A stretch of DNA of 15,764 bases from NCBI GenBank assembly GCA_038239195.1, contig JBBSEZ010000225.1, positions 1 to 15,764 of the forward strand. The letters run 5' to 3'. The notes under the pieces are model-generated. The model saw only the letters and a program-made list of their open reading frames with translations. It ran no database searches and was not told where the DNA came from. The stretch is from JBBSEZ01 sp038239195 (GTDB taxonomy: Bacteria; Planctomycetota; Planctomycetia; Gemmatales; Gemmataceae). The translations under genes and the position numbers were made by a program. Shown here in pieces: positions 1-8,155 of the stretch; position 1 is the first letter of the stretch, and each line of letters starts with the position of its first letter.

Positions 1-31
1 CCTGCGAACCGCGGCTAAACGCTTTCTGGTA

Positions 32-52
32 GGCCCGTGCATCAAGCGGGCC
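32..52. terminator. GC hairpin downstream of the CBM9-like gene
   Basis: GGCCCG (32-37) and CGGGCC (47-52) can pair around a 9-nt loop, about 67 nt past the stop of the minus-strand gene at 119. There is no T-tract, so this is only a possible transcription end. Nothing else is recognisable in bases 1-118. Confidence 0.2.
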
Positions 53-118
53 CCGCCTGCCACCGGTTTCACCTCCAGACGACGCGATGTCTGGGGCGCT
101 GCGGGTGCCGCGCGGCAC

Positions 119-775
119 CTACTCTCGCACCAACTCCAGCACGCTCCACAGGGTCGGGTCTTCCGCATACGGAAAGTCGGCCCCGACGCTGAGCGTCTGC
201 TCTCCCAGTTCCGCATCGCGAATGGCGTAGAAGATGCCGAGGCGCGGGGCCTGCTCCGGGTCGAAGCCGTGCAGCGCTGCCGCGCTCAGGAACGCGGTCA
301 GCCGATAGCCGGTCGCGCGCAGGTGACAGTGAAAGGGGACGGCTCGAGTGGGCGCGTCGGGTGCGTCTTGCAGGGCGCGGTTGATCTTGTGCTGAACGAA
401 GGCCGGCTCGTCCTTGTCGTCGCCGCCGCCGGTGGGCAGGAAGTGGAACAGGTGGCAATGGCGGCTGGCGCGATGGCTGGTGCGCGCATCGCGCGTATCG
501 ACCCAGAGGGAGGCGCCGTCGGAGTGGCGAGGGCGAGAAGCGTCGCCCACGACGGGCTGGTCCTTGCCGCGCACCTCGACCTGAAAGGCGAGGCCGCTCT
601 CGTTCCAGGCGAGGCGAACGTCGGCGAAGTTCTTGCGCTCGTCCATGTCGGCGAAGTTGTCGAGCCGGCACTCCTCGGGAAGGTCGAACAACTCCTCGCC
701 GTCGTGCGGGACGTCGGCGACGTGGCGGCAGGGCAAGGCGAGGCGGAAGAGGAAGCGGTGGGGGATGAGGGGCAT
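119..775 (-). CDS. CBM9-like (DOMON-type) carbohydrate-binding domain protein
   Basis: This 218-aa protein resembles the stand-alone carbohydrate-binding-module family 9-like domains that are common in Planctomycetes. The recognisable core is the stretch 'FADVRLAWNESGLAFQVEV' (about residues 50-68), then 'SDGASLWVDTRD' (about 84-95) and a histidine-rich 'HLFHFLP' segment, which is the usual beta-sandwich layout of these proteins. No signal peptide or membrane segment is visible, so it is probably cytosolic. Start: ATG at 775 is preceded by AAGGAG with 8-nt spacing; stop TAG is at 119-121. It lies 36 nt after the TIGR02996 gene on the same strand and is probably the last gene of an operon headed by nadA. 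The ligand is not known; binding of sugar or polysaccharide is inferred from the fold only. Confidence 0.75.
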   Translation of the reverse strand: MPLIPHRFLFRLALPCRHVADVPHDGEELFDLPEECRLDNFADMDERKNFADVRLAWNESGLAFQVEVRGKDQPVVGDASRPRHSDGASLWVDTRDARTSHRASRHCHLFHFLPTGGGDDKDEPAFVQHKINRALQDAPDAPTRAVPFHCHLRATGYRLTAFLSAAALHGFDPEQAPRLGIFYAIRDAELGEQTLSVGADFPYAEDPTLWSVLELVRE

Positions 776-811
776 TGAGGGGGCTCCTTTGCGATGGTGC
801 GAGAGAATGCG

Positions 812-1834
812 TCACTTCCGCCATTTCCGGCCCTGCCAGCGCGGGAAGCCGCAGTCGGCGAGTTCTCCCTCGTGGACGACGACGCCGGCGCCGAAGCGGG
901 CAAGAAGGCGCTCCATTTCCGGGCCTTGATCGAGCGGGCCGATGAAGTCGTTGCGGTCGATAATCGCGTCGCGAACGTCGAGGCGTTCGAGGCGCGCCAA
1001 ATTGGGCCCGCGTTCGAGCTCCAGATGGGCCCCCTGGCTGAGCGCAGCCGAACTCAAGTGGAGATGCGTCAACGGCGCCCTGCCGGGGGCGCTGCCCAGG
1101 ACTCGGGCGCTCGTCAGCGATAGGTGCGCCAGCGGGAGGTAGAGCCGCGTCACTTTCGCGAGGTGGGGGGACCGGACAAGCGCCTGGACGACCGGGTCGG
1201 GCAGGTGGCCGGGGTTGTACCCGACATGCAGGCCGAACTCCGTGAGGTTTGCCAGGGCGGGGGCCTTGGCGAGGGCCTTCAAGGTGACTTGCGTCGCGTC
1301 CACGGGAGACTCGATCTCGACCAGCAGGGAGGTAAGATTGCGGAGGCCAGGGGAGCTGAACAACTCGCGAAGGGCCCTATCGTGAACGTTCTCCAAATCC
1401 AGGTCGAGGGAACGCAAGCGGGCGAGATCGTACTCGGCCTGGAGGAGAGGAGACGGCCTGAAATCGGCGGCCTTGAGCCGCAGGGCGCGGATCGGCACAA
1501 GGGAAAACATTTTCTCGAGACGGTCGAAGAACGGGTAGTTCATGTCGAGGGCGACTTTCTCGATGAAGCCGCGCACGAACGCCCACTCATCGACCAGCCC
1601 GCGCAGCGGCTCGGCCCAGCGCTCGCCATGCTCGTTCAGCAGGGCCTCCTCGCGTGCGAGCAGATCGCGCCGGCGCGTCTCGTCGGGCGAGCGCGAGAGC
1701 TCGCACTGAACGCGGATGAGTTCGGCGCGGTCGGCGTCGCCGCGGTCGTCGAGCCAGTCGGCGAAGACGAGGCGCGGCGCATCGTCGTCGGGGTGGGCGA
1801 TAACGTCTTCGAGGAAGGCCTGTTCCTGGTTCAC
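812..1834 (-). CDS. TIGR02996 (Gemmata repeat-companion) protein with leucine-rich repeats
   Basis: This is a 340-aa protein. Residues 1-45 carry the signature of TIGR02996, 'FLEDVIAHPDDDAPRLVFAD' followed by WLDDRGD and RAELIRVQCEL. That domain occurs in many copies per genome in Gemmata-like planctomycetes, usually ahead of repeat domains. From about residue 115 onward the sequence shows degenerate leucine-rich repeats (IRALRLKAADF, LRSLDLDLENV, LRNLTSLLVEI, LANLTEFGLHV, LTHLHLSSAAL, LARLERLDVRD), so the body is probably a curved protein-binding solenoid. The C-terminus 'LLARFGAGVVVHEGE' resembles the usual ending of this family. Start is GTG at 1834, 12 nt after the nadA stop, with GAGCGGAG upstream. 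No enzymatic motif is visible; the function is unknown and a protein-interaction role is inferred. Confidence 0.88.
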   Translation of the reverse strand: MNQEQAFLEDVIAHPDDDAPRLVFADWLDDRGDADRAELIRVQCELSRSPDETRRRDLLAREEALLNEHGERWAEPLRGLVDEWAFVRGFIEKVALDMNYPFFDRLEKMFSLVPIRALRLKAADFRPSPLLQAEYDLARLRSLDLDLENVHDRALRELFSSPGLRNLTSLLVEIESPVDATQVTLKALAKAPALANLTEFGLHVGYNPGHLPDPVVQALVRSPHLAKVTRLYLPLAHLSLTSARVLGSAPGRAPLTHLHLSSAALSQGAHLELERGPNLARLERLDVRDAIIDRNDFIGPLDQGPEMERLLARFGAGVVVHEGELADCGFPRWQGRKWRK

Positions 1835-1846
1835 TGGCCGCTCCGC

Positions 1847-2809
<963 letters not shown>

Positions 2810-3015
2810 GACAGTGCTCCCTTGTTTTTTGTGTGGCGGAGGGGGAACCCACATCGGGCGTTTTGAGGCGGGCTTGCGCCTTCTACATTCATTCTACGCG
2901 ATGGGGGAGGAAAAGGTAGGCGAGGGGCGCGGATTTCGGGGTGGAGAGCGGAGGGGACAGAGGCTGGTTCTTCGGCTTCGCAGGCTGCGAAATGAGATGG
3001 AGGGGAGTTGGCGCC

Positions 3016-3738
3016 TCAAGATCGACCCAAGACAAGGTCAAGGCCCCAGCATCCCCGAACGTGGGCCCCGGGGCCGCGCAGGTGGTCGAGGAGGGCGCGC
3101 TCGTCGCAGCCCGCCTCTTCGAGCGCGTCGGCGAGGATGGGCAAGCGGTCAAAGGCGCGTTCCTCGTAGGCGGACGTGGCGAGAGAGATCGCGTCAGAGG
3201 TCCGCCGGGCGAGGTCGAAGGCGGCGGGACGGGACGAGTTGCCGAACAGGTCGCGCAGCAGTCCGCACTGGGACTTCCTCTCGGCCCGCCACCGTTGGTA
3301 GCGGGACAGCCAGCCGTGCCCGGCGGCGCACGTGACCGCCATGAATGAGACGTAGCGGGCGTAGCCCCAGGCGTCCCGCTCGGCGTCCGCATTGGGGGCC
3401 ACCAACACGGCGGCCGGCAGGACGGTGTACCCGTTGCCCCAGCCGACCAAGCCCAGCATCATGTCATCCTGCCACACCTGCGTGAGCGCGTACTGCCCGC
3501 CGGCCGCCTGCCCCGCCTGGTTCATCGCGTCCCGCAACTCGCCGCGGGAGGCAAGCCCGTCGGCGTAGCGCTCGATGACCTCGGCGGCCAGCCGGCTGCG
3601 CACGTCGTCCAACCGCCCCCAAATCTGCCGACAGCACGCGACCGCATACAGGTAGAGCTCGCGATTACTGGCCTTGCCACGGAGCCCTCGGAGCATCGCC
3701 TCTGGGTTCGTGCAGGCCAGCCACCCCTGTTCTGTCAC
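3016..3738 (-). CDS. Gemmataceae-family protein of unknown function ('MTEQ.WLAC' family)
   Basis: This 240-aa protein begins MTEQGWLACTNPEAML, followed by LRGKASNRELYLYAVACCRQIW and an ERYADGLA segment. It ends with a conserved block containing LLRDLFGNSSRPAAFD, YEERAFDRLPILADALEEAGC and HLRGPGAHVRGCWGLDLVLG. I recognise these blocks from memory as a large paralog family in Gemmata relatives, often found beside TIGR02996 proteins, with no known activity. It looks soluble and mostly alpha-helical, without signal peptide or obvious catalytic motif. Several conserved cysteines (ACCR, EAGC, RGCW) could be structural or bind metal. Start is GTG at 3738 with GGGAGG about 6 nt upstream; stop TGA is at 3016-3018. 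A decayed scrap with the same C-terminal motif lies just upstream (3832-3894), suggesting tandem paralogs once sat here. Confidence 0.8.
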   Translation of the reverse strand: MTEQGWLACTNPEAMLRGLRGKASNRELYLYAVACCRQIWGRLDDVRSRLAAEVIERYADGLASRGELRDAMNQAGQAAGGQYALTQVWQDDMMLGLVGWGNGYTVLPAAVLVAPNADAERDAWGYARYVSFMAVTCAAGHGWLSRYQRWRAERKSQCGLLRDLFGNSSRPAAFDLARRTSDAISLATSAYEERAFDRLPILADALEEAGCDERALLDHLRGPGAHVRGCWGLDLVLGRS

Positions 3739-3813
3739 GCTGCCCTCCCGCCCCTCGGGCTCGCGCCTCCCGTCAACGTAAGCGGCCCTCGCGCTCCTGT
3801 CCAGCGTGCTGCG

Positions 3814-3835
3814 GTGAGGTAAGGAGACACCTCAC
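3814..3835. terminator. Perfect 7-bp hairpin at the end of the membrane-protein cluster
   Basis: GTGAGGT (3814-3820) and ACCTCAC (3829-3835) are perfect inverted copies around an 8-nt loop. They overlap the stop codon of the 20-codon reading frame at 3832-3894. There is no T-tract, so a terminator role is uncertain. Confidence 0.25.
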
Positions 3836-3894
3836 TCATGCCCCAAGAGGGCGTCGAGAGCCCAGCATCCCCAGGCCTCGCCATCGCGCCTCAT
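3832..3894 (-). pseudogene. C-terminal remnant (or 20-aa minigene) of a paralog of the 3016-3738 gene
   Basis: A 20-codon frame reads MRRDGEAWGCWALDALLGHE then TGA. Its GCWALDALLG matches the extreme C-terminus GCWGLDLVLG of the protein encoded at 3016-3738. Both blocks sit directly before a stop codon, and the DNA is similar as well (GGATGCTGGG is shared, then scattered matches). The ATG at 3894 overlaps the stop of the membrane-protein gene as ATGA, so the scrap could still be translated by coupling. The simplest reading is the surviving tail of a deleted tandem paralog, replaced upstream by the membrane-protein gene. The homology is visible in the sequence; the deletion history is inferred. 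Confidence 0.5.
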
Positions 3895-4358
3895 GCGTCA
3901 GTGTCCACCTCGACCGTCGCGAGACGGACCAGGCGAGCCATCGCGAAGGAAGCCAGCAGCGCCATGCTCGCGAGCCAGACGTAGTAGCCAGGCAGCAGGA
4001 AGGGCCAGAGTAGAACCTGCCACACGAGCGCGCCGACCAGCGCGAGGAGCCCGACCAACGCGGCGGGGACAAGACGGGAACGCCGCCCGGACGGGAGCAG
4101 GCAGGCGCCCACCCAGAAGAGCGGGTTCGGGAGCCAGCCGACCGCGAAATGGAGCCCGGACAGTCCCGTCAGGGTGAGCGGGAGGTCCCGGGCCATCTGC
4201 GGAGCGAGGACGAAACACTGAAAACCGCTCATCGCTCCCTCCACTTCGCTCAGCCGGCAGGCGGGCAAGAAGAAGGAAATCAGGTAGGCGCCCACCGAAA
4301 GCGCGACGCCCCACGCTGCGAGGGGGTTGCGGCGGCCCCAAGCAACCGTTCCCGCCAT
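3891..4358 (-). CDS. Small integral membrane protein, unknown function
   Basis: This 155-aa protein has three or four predicted membrane spans: AAWGVALSVGAYLISFFLPA near the N-terminus, a middle segment around GLHFAVGWLPNPLFWVGACLL, and a long C-terminal hydrophobic stretch (LVPAALVGLLALVGALVWQV onward through YYVWLASMALLASFAMA) that probably makes two spans. The charged segments between them are short. I do not recognise a named family. Start: ATG at 4358 is chosen over an upstream start at 4448 because a very strong ribosome site, AGAGGTGA, lies 5 nt before it. The extra 30 upstream residues are arginine/proline-rich and look non-coding. It is transcribed divergently from the TIGR03067-like gene at 4525. 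Its stop overlaps the ATG of the 20-codon frame at 3832-3894. Confidence 0.75.
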   Translation of the reverse strand: MAGTVAWGRRNPLAAWGVALSVGAYLISFFLPACRLSEVEGAMSGFQCFVLAPQMARDLPLTLTGLSGLHFAVGWLPNPLFWVGACLLPSGRRSRLVPAALVGLLALVGALVWQVLLWPFLLPGYYVWLASMALLASFAMARLVRLATVEVDTDA

Positions 4359-4524
4359 CTGGATCACCTCTTTCCTGTAACGGCCGACCCGTTTCACGCT
4401 CCGGTCAGGGGCCCACCAACCAGGGCGGAATGAGGAGGGCCCGAGCACCTGCAGGCGCGGGGCCTATTCGCACCGCCTCCACTTTCCGCTAGACTCAAGC
4501 TACTCGCCCTCGCGGAGGTTGCCC

Positions 4525-5022
4525 ATGCCCCGAGCCATTCCGCCGTTGCTCGCCGCCGCCATCCTGTCGCTGGCATTCGCGCCGGCCCCTCTCCCGAAAC
4601 CCGACTCGGGCAAGGAAGACCTGAAGCGGATGCAGGGCAGATGGGTCAGCCTCCCGCGCGTCCTGCCCGACGGGGAGATGGTCCCGGGCGGGCTCGAGGT
4701 CGTGTTCGCCGGCGACCGCATGACCTTCTGCCGCGGCGGGAGCGGGATCGACTGGCGCATCTCCCTCGACGGCACGACCAGGCCGAAGTCCCTCGACATG
4801 CTGGCCACCGGGCCGACCGCCGACCGTTCCTTCGTCGTGCGCGGCCGCTACGCCCTGGAGAACGGCTCGTTGACGATCTGCTACAGCGCCATTCAGGCGC
4901 TGCGGGCGTTGGAAGGCGAATCCTGCCACGTGTGCCGCCATGGGGGAGAAGCCTACCGGCGCCCGGCCGACTTTTCCGACAGAGGGGCGTGCGCGATCGT
5001 ATTGGAGCGCCCAAAGCGCTGA
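4525..5022 (+). CDS. Secreted TIGR03067-type protein
   Basis: This is a 165-aa protein with a clear signal peptide (MPRAIPPLLAAAILSLAFAPA, cleavage near residue 21). It is followed by 'KEDLKRMQGRWVSLPRV' and 'PGGLEVVFAGDRMTFCRGG', and then 'WRISLDGTTRPKSLDML'. This order, W at the start, 'F.GD.M', then 'I.LD....PK.LD', is the pattern of TIGR03067, a lipocalin-like domain of unknown function expanded in Planctomycetes. The later 'GRYALENGSLTICYS' also fits. Start ATG at 4525 has GCGGAGG 6 nt upstream. A weak promoter (TTCGCA 4467-4472, 17-nt spacer, TAGACT 4490-4495) may serve it. Probably exported to the periplasm or beyond; ligand unknown. Confidence 0.85.
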   Translation: MPRAIPPLLAAAILSLAFAPAPLPKPDSGKEDLKRMQGRWVSLPRVLPDGEMVPGGLEVVFAGDRMTFCRGGSGIDWRISLDGTTRPKSLDMLATGPTADRSFVVRGRYALENGSLTICYSAIQALRALEGESCHVCRHGGEAYRRPADFSDRGACAIVLERPKR

Positions 5023-5074
5023 GGCCCAGGCTCGCCCTCGCCCTCCCGTCCAGCATCATGCGGGGGGACTCAAG

Positions 5075-5091
5075 GCAAGCGAGCCGCTTGC
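5075..5091. terminator. 7-bp hairpin after the TIGR03067-like gene
   Basis: GCAAGCG (5075-5081) pairs perfectly with CGCTTGC (5085-5091) around a 3-nt loop, 53 nt after the stop at 5022 and before the promoter at 5152. A T-tract is absent, so the terminator role is tentative. Confidence 0.25.
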
Positions 5092-5151
5092 AGTTACGGG
5101 CGCCCCCGAACGATTTGCCTTGTCCCCGCTTCGCGCCTCGCCGCCCGCTTC

Positions 5152-5180
5152 TTGACACCGTTCCCCGGTCCGGGGATAAT
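5152..5180 (+). promoter_or_regulatory. Near-consensus sigma70 promoter with palindromic spacer, for the kinase-vWA genes
   Basis: TTGACA (5152-5157) matches the -35 consensus 6/6. A 17-nt spacer separates it from GATAAT (5175-5180), which matches the -10 consensus 5/6. The predicted transcript start is about 30 nt before the kinase ATG at 5217. The spacer holds an inverted repeat, CCCCG (5163-5167) and CGGGG (5171-5175), which overlaps the first base of the -10 box and could be an operator; that part is inference. In such GC-rich surroundings a match of this quality is unlikely by chance. Confidence 0.7.
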
Positions 5181-5216
5181 TTCCTTCATCTCCTCTCGGG
5201 CATTCGCGATCGAGCA

Positions 5217-6917
5217 ATGGCGCACGACGAGCCCCCAACCGTGGTGCCGACCGTGACCTCGAGCCCTTGCCTGCTGGACGCCACCTTCGCCCTCCACCCC
5301 GGGCTCGCGAGGCTCCTCGCCGCCCAGGACCAGGCGCGCACCTGGAAGGCCCTCTACGTCCCTTCGTTCGTCCGCGAGCAACTCGCGCAATGGGCCTCCG
5401 CCCATCGGTTGCCGCGCGTGCGCTCCGCCTCGCAGGCCGCCCTCGAGGCGCTCGATCAGCATCGCTCCCTCTTCAAGCTCCTTCCCGGGCCCGCCTTGCC
5501 GGCCGGCTGGACCGGCGCGACGTTCAAGGAGCGGCGCGAGCTGCGCCAACGCCTCCTCGAGCTGCTCGCGGATCGCTTCCTGGGCCGAGCGCCTCTGCTC
5601 TTGCTGACGGCCAGCACCGCCCTGTTGCTGGCCGTCGAGGAGCGCCAGAAGAACGTCCCCCTGTCGCAGCGACAGGCCCTTCACTACGGCTCCCTGCGAA
5701 CCGGCAGGACAACCCTCGACCTCCAGGCGAGCTGGTACGCGCCTCTCTCGCGCCCCTCCTTCTTCGCCCGCCTCGTCCGCTGGCGCTCGGCCTGGCACGA
5801 CCCGCTGCCCCCTTTTTCCCTCAGGGGCCCCGAGCTCCCCGTCCCTCCCGACGCCCCGCTTCACCACCCTGCCCCGCCCCGCCTCGGGCCCGGGGCTCGC
5901 CTTCACCTTTTGGACAACCGGGCCATCACTCTTGGCGGCCCTCCCGCCGTGGGGGGCCTGCATTCGGGAGGCGAGGGCAGCATCTACACGGTCCACGAAG
6001 AGAAGGGGTGGGCATGCAAACTGTTCGAGCCCGAGGCGCTCACCGCGAACCGCTTCCGCAAGCTCGAACTCATGCTCCAGCGCACGGTCCCCGATCCCGC
6101 GCTCTGCTGGCCGATCGCCCTTGCCTACTGGGGAGAGGGATCGGCCGCCCGGCCCGTGGGGTACGTGATGCCTCGCGCCGCCCCTCACGCGCGGCCCCTC
6201 AGCACGTCCCTCTTCCTCGACCCGGGCAAGTTCCAGGCGGAACACCCGCGCTGGAATCGCCGGCACTCCCTCGCCCTGGCCTTGCAGGCCCTCGAAGCGA
6301 TCGTGCGCTTGCATCAACTCAACGTCGTCATCGGCGACCTGAGCCCGAGCAATGTCCTGTTCTGCCCGGGGGCGATCTTGCAGGGGCGCCTCAAGGCCGT
6401 TCAGTTCGTCGATTGCGACAGTTTGCAGATCGAAAACCTCCCGTGCCCGGTTGGTACGCCCGACGCGACGCCCGCCCATCTGCAGGGCAAGACGTTCTCT
6501 CGAACGTTGCGCACCCAGGCCGACGACGGCTTCGCCATCGCCGTCCTGCTCTTCAAGCTCCTGGTCCCCGGGCAGGCCCCCTACGACCACAAGGGCGGGG
6601 GCCAGCCGGAGGACAACATCCGCAAGGGGCTCTTCCCCTACGAGATGGACGACAACAAGGACGGCCACGCCAGCCTCGTGCCATCGGCGCGGGCCAAGTA
6701 CGCCTGGTCGCACCTGAGCCGGCCCCTCAAACGGCTGTTCGTCCTTGCCTTCAAGGGAAGGAAATGGCCGGCACTTCCCGTCTGGATCGACGTACTGGAA
6801 GACTATCGCACCTTGCTGTCGGACCCCAGCCGGGTGTTCGTGTCCCCGATCAAGAGGCGCTTCGATCTCAACATTTGCCCGCGCGACTGGCGCGCGATGG
6901 AGGAAAGTGATGAATGA
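5217..6917 (+). CDS. YegI-like Ser/Thr protein kinase with N-terminal PIN-like region
   Basis: This is a 566-aa protein. Residues about 245-510 form a divergent eukaryotic-type kinase of the YegI/TerY-P class: glycine loop GGEGSIY (251-257), K268 in ACKLF, catalytic loop IGDLSPSN (D374, N379), metal-binding FVDCDS (D399), VGTPDATPAHLQGK as the activation-segment end, and a D-FAIAVLLFKLL helix. The key catalytic residues are present, so it is probably active. Residues 18-150 look PIN-like: LLDATF (D21), LYVPSFVREQL (E54), ADRF (D119) and LLLLTASTALL, where the usual acidic residue after TA is serine; this part is inferred. There is no membrane segment. Start ATG at 5217 lies about 30 nt after a strong promoter; the ribosome site is weak. 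Its last 8 nt overlap the vWA gene, implying coupled translation. No PP2C gene accompanies it. Confidence 0.85.
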   Translation: MAHDEPPTVVPTVTSSPCLLDATFALHPGLARLLAAQDQARTWKALYVPSFVREQLAQWASAHRLPRVRSASQAALEALDQHRSLFKLLPGPALPAGWTGATFKERRELRQRLLELLADRFLGRAPLLLLTASTALLLAVEERQKNVPLSQRQALHYGSLRTGRTTLDLQASWYAPLSRPSFFARLVRWRSAWHDPLPPFSLRGPELPVPPDAPLHHPAPPRLGPGARLHLLDNRAITLGGPPAVGGLHSGGEGSIYTVHEEKGWACKLFEPEALTANRFRKLELMLQRTVPDPALCWPIALAYWGEGSAARPVGYVMPRAAPHARPLSTSLFLDPGKFQAEHPRWNRRHSLALALQALEAIVRLHQLNVVIGDLSPSNVLFCPGAILQGRLKAVQFVDCDSLQIENLPCPVGTPDATPAHLQGKTFSRTLRTQADDGFAIAVLLFKLLVPGQAPYDHKGGGQPEDNIRKGLFPYEMDDNKDGHASLVPSARAKYAWSHLSRPLKRLFVLAFKGRKWPALPVWIDVLEDYRTLLSDPSRVFVSPIKRRFDLNICPRDWRAMEESDE

Positions 6918-7626
6918 AGACACCGACCTCGAAGAGCGCGACGAGGACCAGGGCAGCACCGCCACGCGGTTCCCGGTCGTGCTCCTTCTGGACGTCTCCG
7001 GCTCGATGGAGAAGCGCGGCGCGCTCGCCGAACTCAACAAGGGCGTCGCGACGATGTTCGGCGCCATCCGCGCCAACCCCCTCTCGCACGCCGCCGCGGA
7101 GGTGGCGCTCCTCGCCTTCGCCGGCCAGTGCGCCACCGTCCTGCCGTTCACCAACCCCATCCCGGCCCGTCCTCCCGCGCTGCTGGCGCGCATGAACGAG
7201 GCCCTGCCGGAGGGGACCAACCTCGCCGCGGCCGTGAGCAAGGCGCTCGACCTGATCGACGAGCATCGCACGACGTTGAAGGCGCGCGGCTCCTTCTATC
7301 GGCCGATGCTCGTGTTGCTGACCGATGGCCTGAGGCAAAGCCGCGAGCTCCCGGCGGAGCTGGTCCGGGCGACGCGCGCCGCTGCCGAGCGCTGCCGGCG
7401 CGAGGCCAAGGCCGGCCTGCTCACCGCGGTCGCCCTGGGGGTAGGCGACAAGGTCGATCTCGGGGCGCTGGGGCCGTTCACTTCCGGACACCCGTCGCCC
7501 CGGCGCCTGGGCACGACGCAGATCGACAAGTTGTTTCGGCTCGTCAGCGACATGATGGTCGGCGTTTCGATGGGGAGCGTTCGCCGCGAGGCCCCGCTCG
7601 ACCTGGGGTGGTTGCCCGAGTCGTGA
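6910..7626 (+). CDS. TerY/YegL-type von Willebrand factor A domain protein
   Basis: This 238-aa protein is essentially one vWA domain. The metal-ion-dependent adhesion site is complete: DVSGS (D28, S30, S32), T103 in EGTN and D139 in LLTDG. The sequence between (LNKGVATMFGAI, VALLAFAG, VLPFTNP) follows TerY/YegL proteins, which are cytosolic, unlike secreted adhesins. In TerY-P loci the vWA partner works with a Ser/Thr kinase and a PP2C phosphatase. Start ATG at 6910 overlaps the kinase stop by 8 nt (ATGAATGA) and is preceded by AGGAAAG. The in-frame sequence upstream of 6910 is the kinase gene read in another frame, so a longer start is rejected. The acidic N-terminal tail (about residues 1-15, EDTDLEERDEDQ) is a possible interaction segment. 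Likely a metal-dependent scaffold for the kinase. Confidence 0.9.
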   Translation: MNEDTDLEERDEDQGSTATRFPVVLLLDVSGSMEKRGALAELNKGVATMFGAIRANPLSHAAAEVALLAFAGQCATVLPFTNPIPARPPALLARMNEALPEGTNLAAAVSKALDLIDEHRTTLKARGSFYRPMLVLLTDGLRQSRELPAELVRATRAAAERCRREAKAGLLTAVALGVGDKVDLGALGPFTSGHPSPRRLGTTQIDKLFRLVSDMMVGVSMGSVRREAPLDLGWLPES

Positions 7627-7700
7627 GGCCGCCCGCTACCGCCCGGCATTGAGTTTGCATACAATCGACGGAGGCCCATCACCCGAACCGGAGGAGTCGC

Positions 7701-8099
7701 ATGGTCGGAGCACCCCACGCCGGCAAGCGCGTCCTGGTCATCGACGACGACTTTGCGACCCGGGAGATGCTGAGCCTTGTCCTCGCCAGCGATGGCTATC
7801 GGGTCGCGACGGCGTGCAACGGCGTCGATGCCCTCGAGCGCCTGCGCGGCTTCGAGCGGCCCGACCTTATCCTTCTCGACCTCAAGATGCCCAAGATGGA
7901 CGGCTGCACCTTCTGCGCGGAGCGCCAGAAGGCCGCGGACTGGGTTGCCATCCCCATGATCGTCCTCTCCGGCGTCGCCGATGGGGCCGAGAAGGCCCGG
8001 GCGATCGGCGCGATGGCTTACCTCCAGAAGCCGGTCGATACGATCCATCTTCTCGAGGCGCTGCGCAAGCACTGTCCCATCGCCGAGCTCGCGCACTGA
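7701..8099 (+). CDS. Single-domain CheY-like response regulator
   Basis: This 132-aa protein is a lone receiver domain. It has the acidic pocket D15-D17 (VIDDDF), phospho-acceptor D60 in LILLDLKMPKMDG, S90 in IVLSG and K110 in YLQKPVD, so it should be phosphorylatable by a histidine kinase. No output domain follows, implying that it acts by protein contact or phosphotransfer. Start ATG at 7701 has GGAGGAG 5 nt upstream. It lies 74 nt after the vWA gene on the same strand with no convincing separate promoter (a TACAAT at 7660 lacks a -35 box), so it may be co-transcribed with the kinase and vWA genes. No histidine kinase is in the window; a link to the Ser/Thr kinase is only suggested by position. 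Confidence 0.93.
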   Translation: MVGAPHAGKRVLVIDDDFATREMLSLVLASDGYRVATACNGVDALERLRGFERPDLILLDLKMPKMDGCTFCAERQKAADWVAIPMIVLSGVADGAEKARAIGAMAYLQKPVDTIHLLEALRKHCPIAELAH

Positions 8100-8139
8100 C
8101 GTGCGCCCCCGCCACGAAGGACCGACCTGCCGGGAGAGG

Positions 8140-8155
8140 GACGGCCCGCGCCGTC
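8140..8155. terminator. Hairpin between the convergent receiver and M16 genes
   Basis: GACGGC (8140-8145) and GCCGTC (8150-8155) form a perfect inverted repeat with a 4-nt loop. It lies where the receiver gene (ends 8099) and the minus-strand M16 gene (stop 8154-8156) converge. It could end transcription from both sides, but lacks T-tracts. Confidence 0.3.

Noticed and set aside
5094..7271. 725-codon minus-strand open frame
   Set aside because: It runs opposite the kinase and vWA genes, which have clear motifs; its own translation has none.
7649..7665. Separate promoter for the receiver gene (TTGAGT and TACAAT)
   Set aside because: The two boxes are only 5 nt apart, and no -35 box exists at the right distance.
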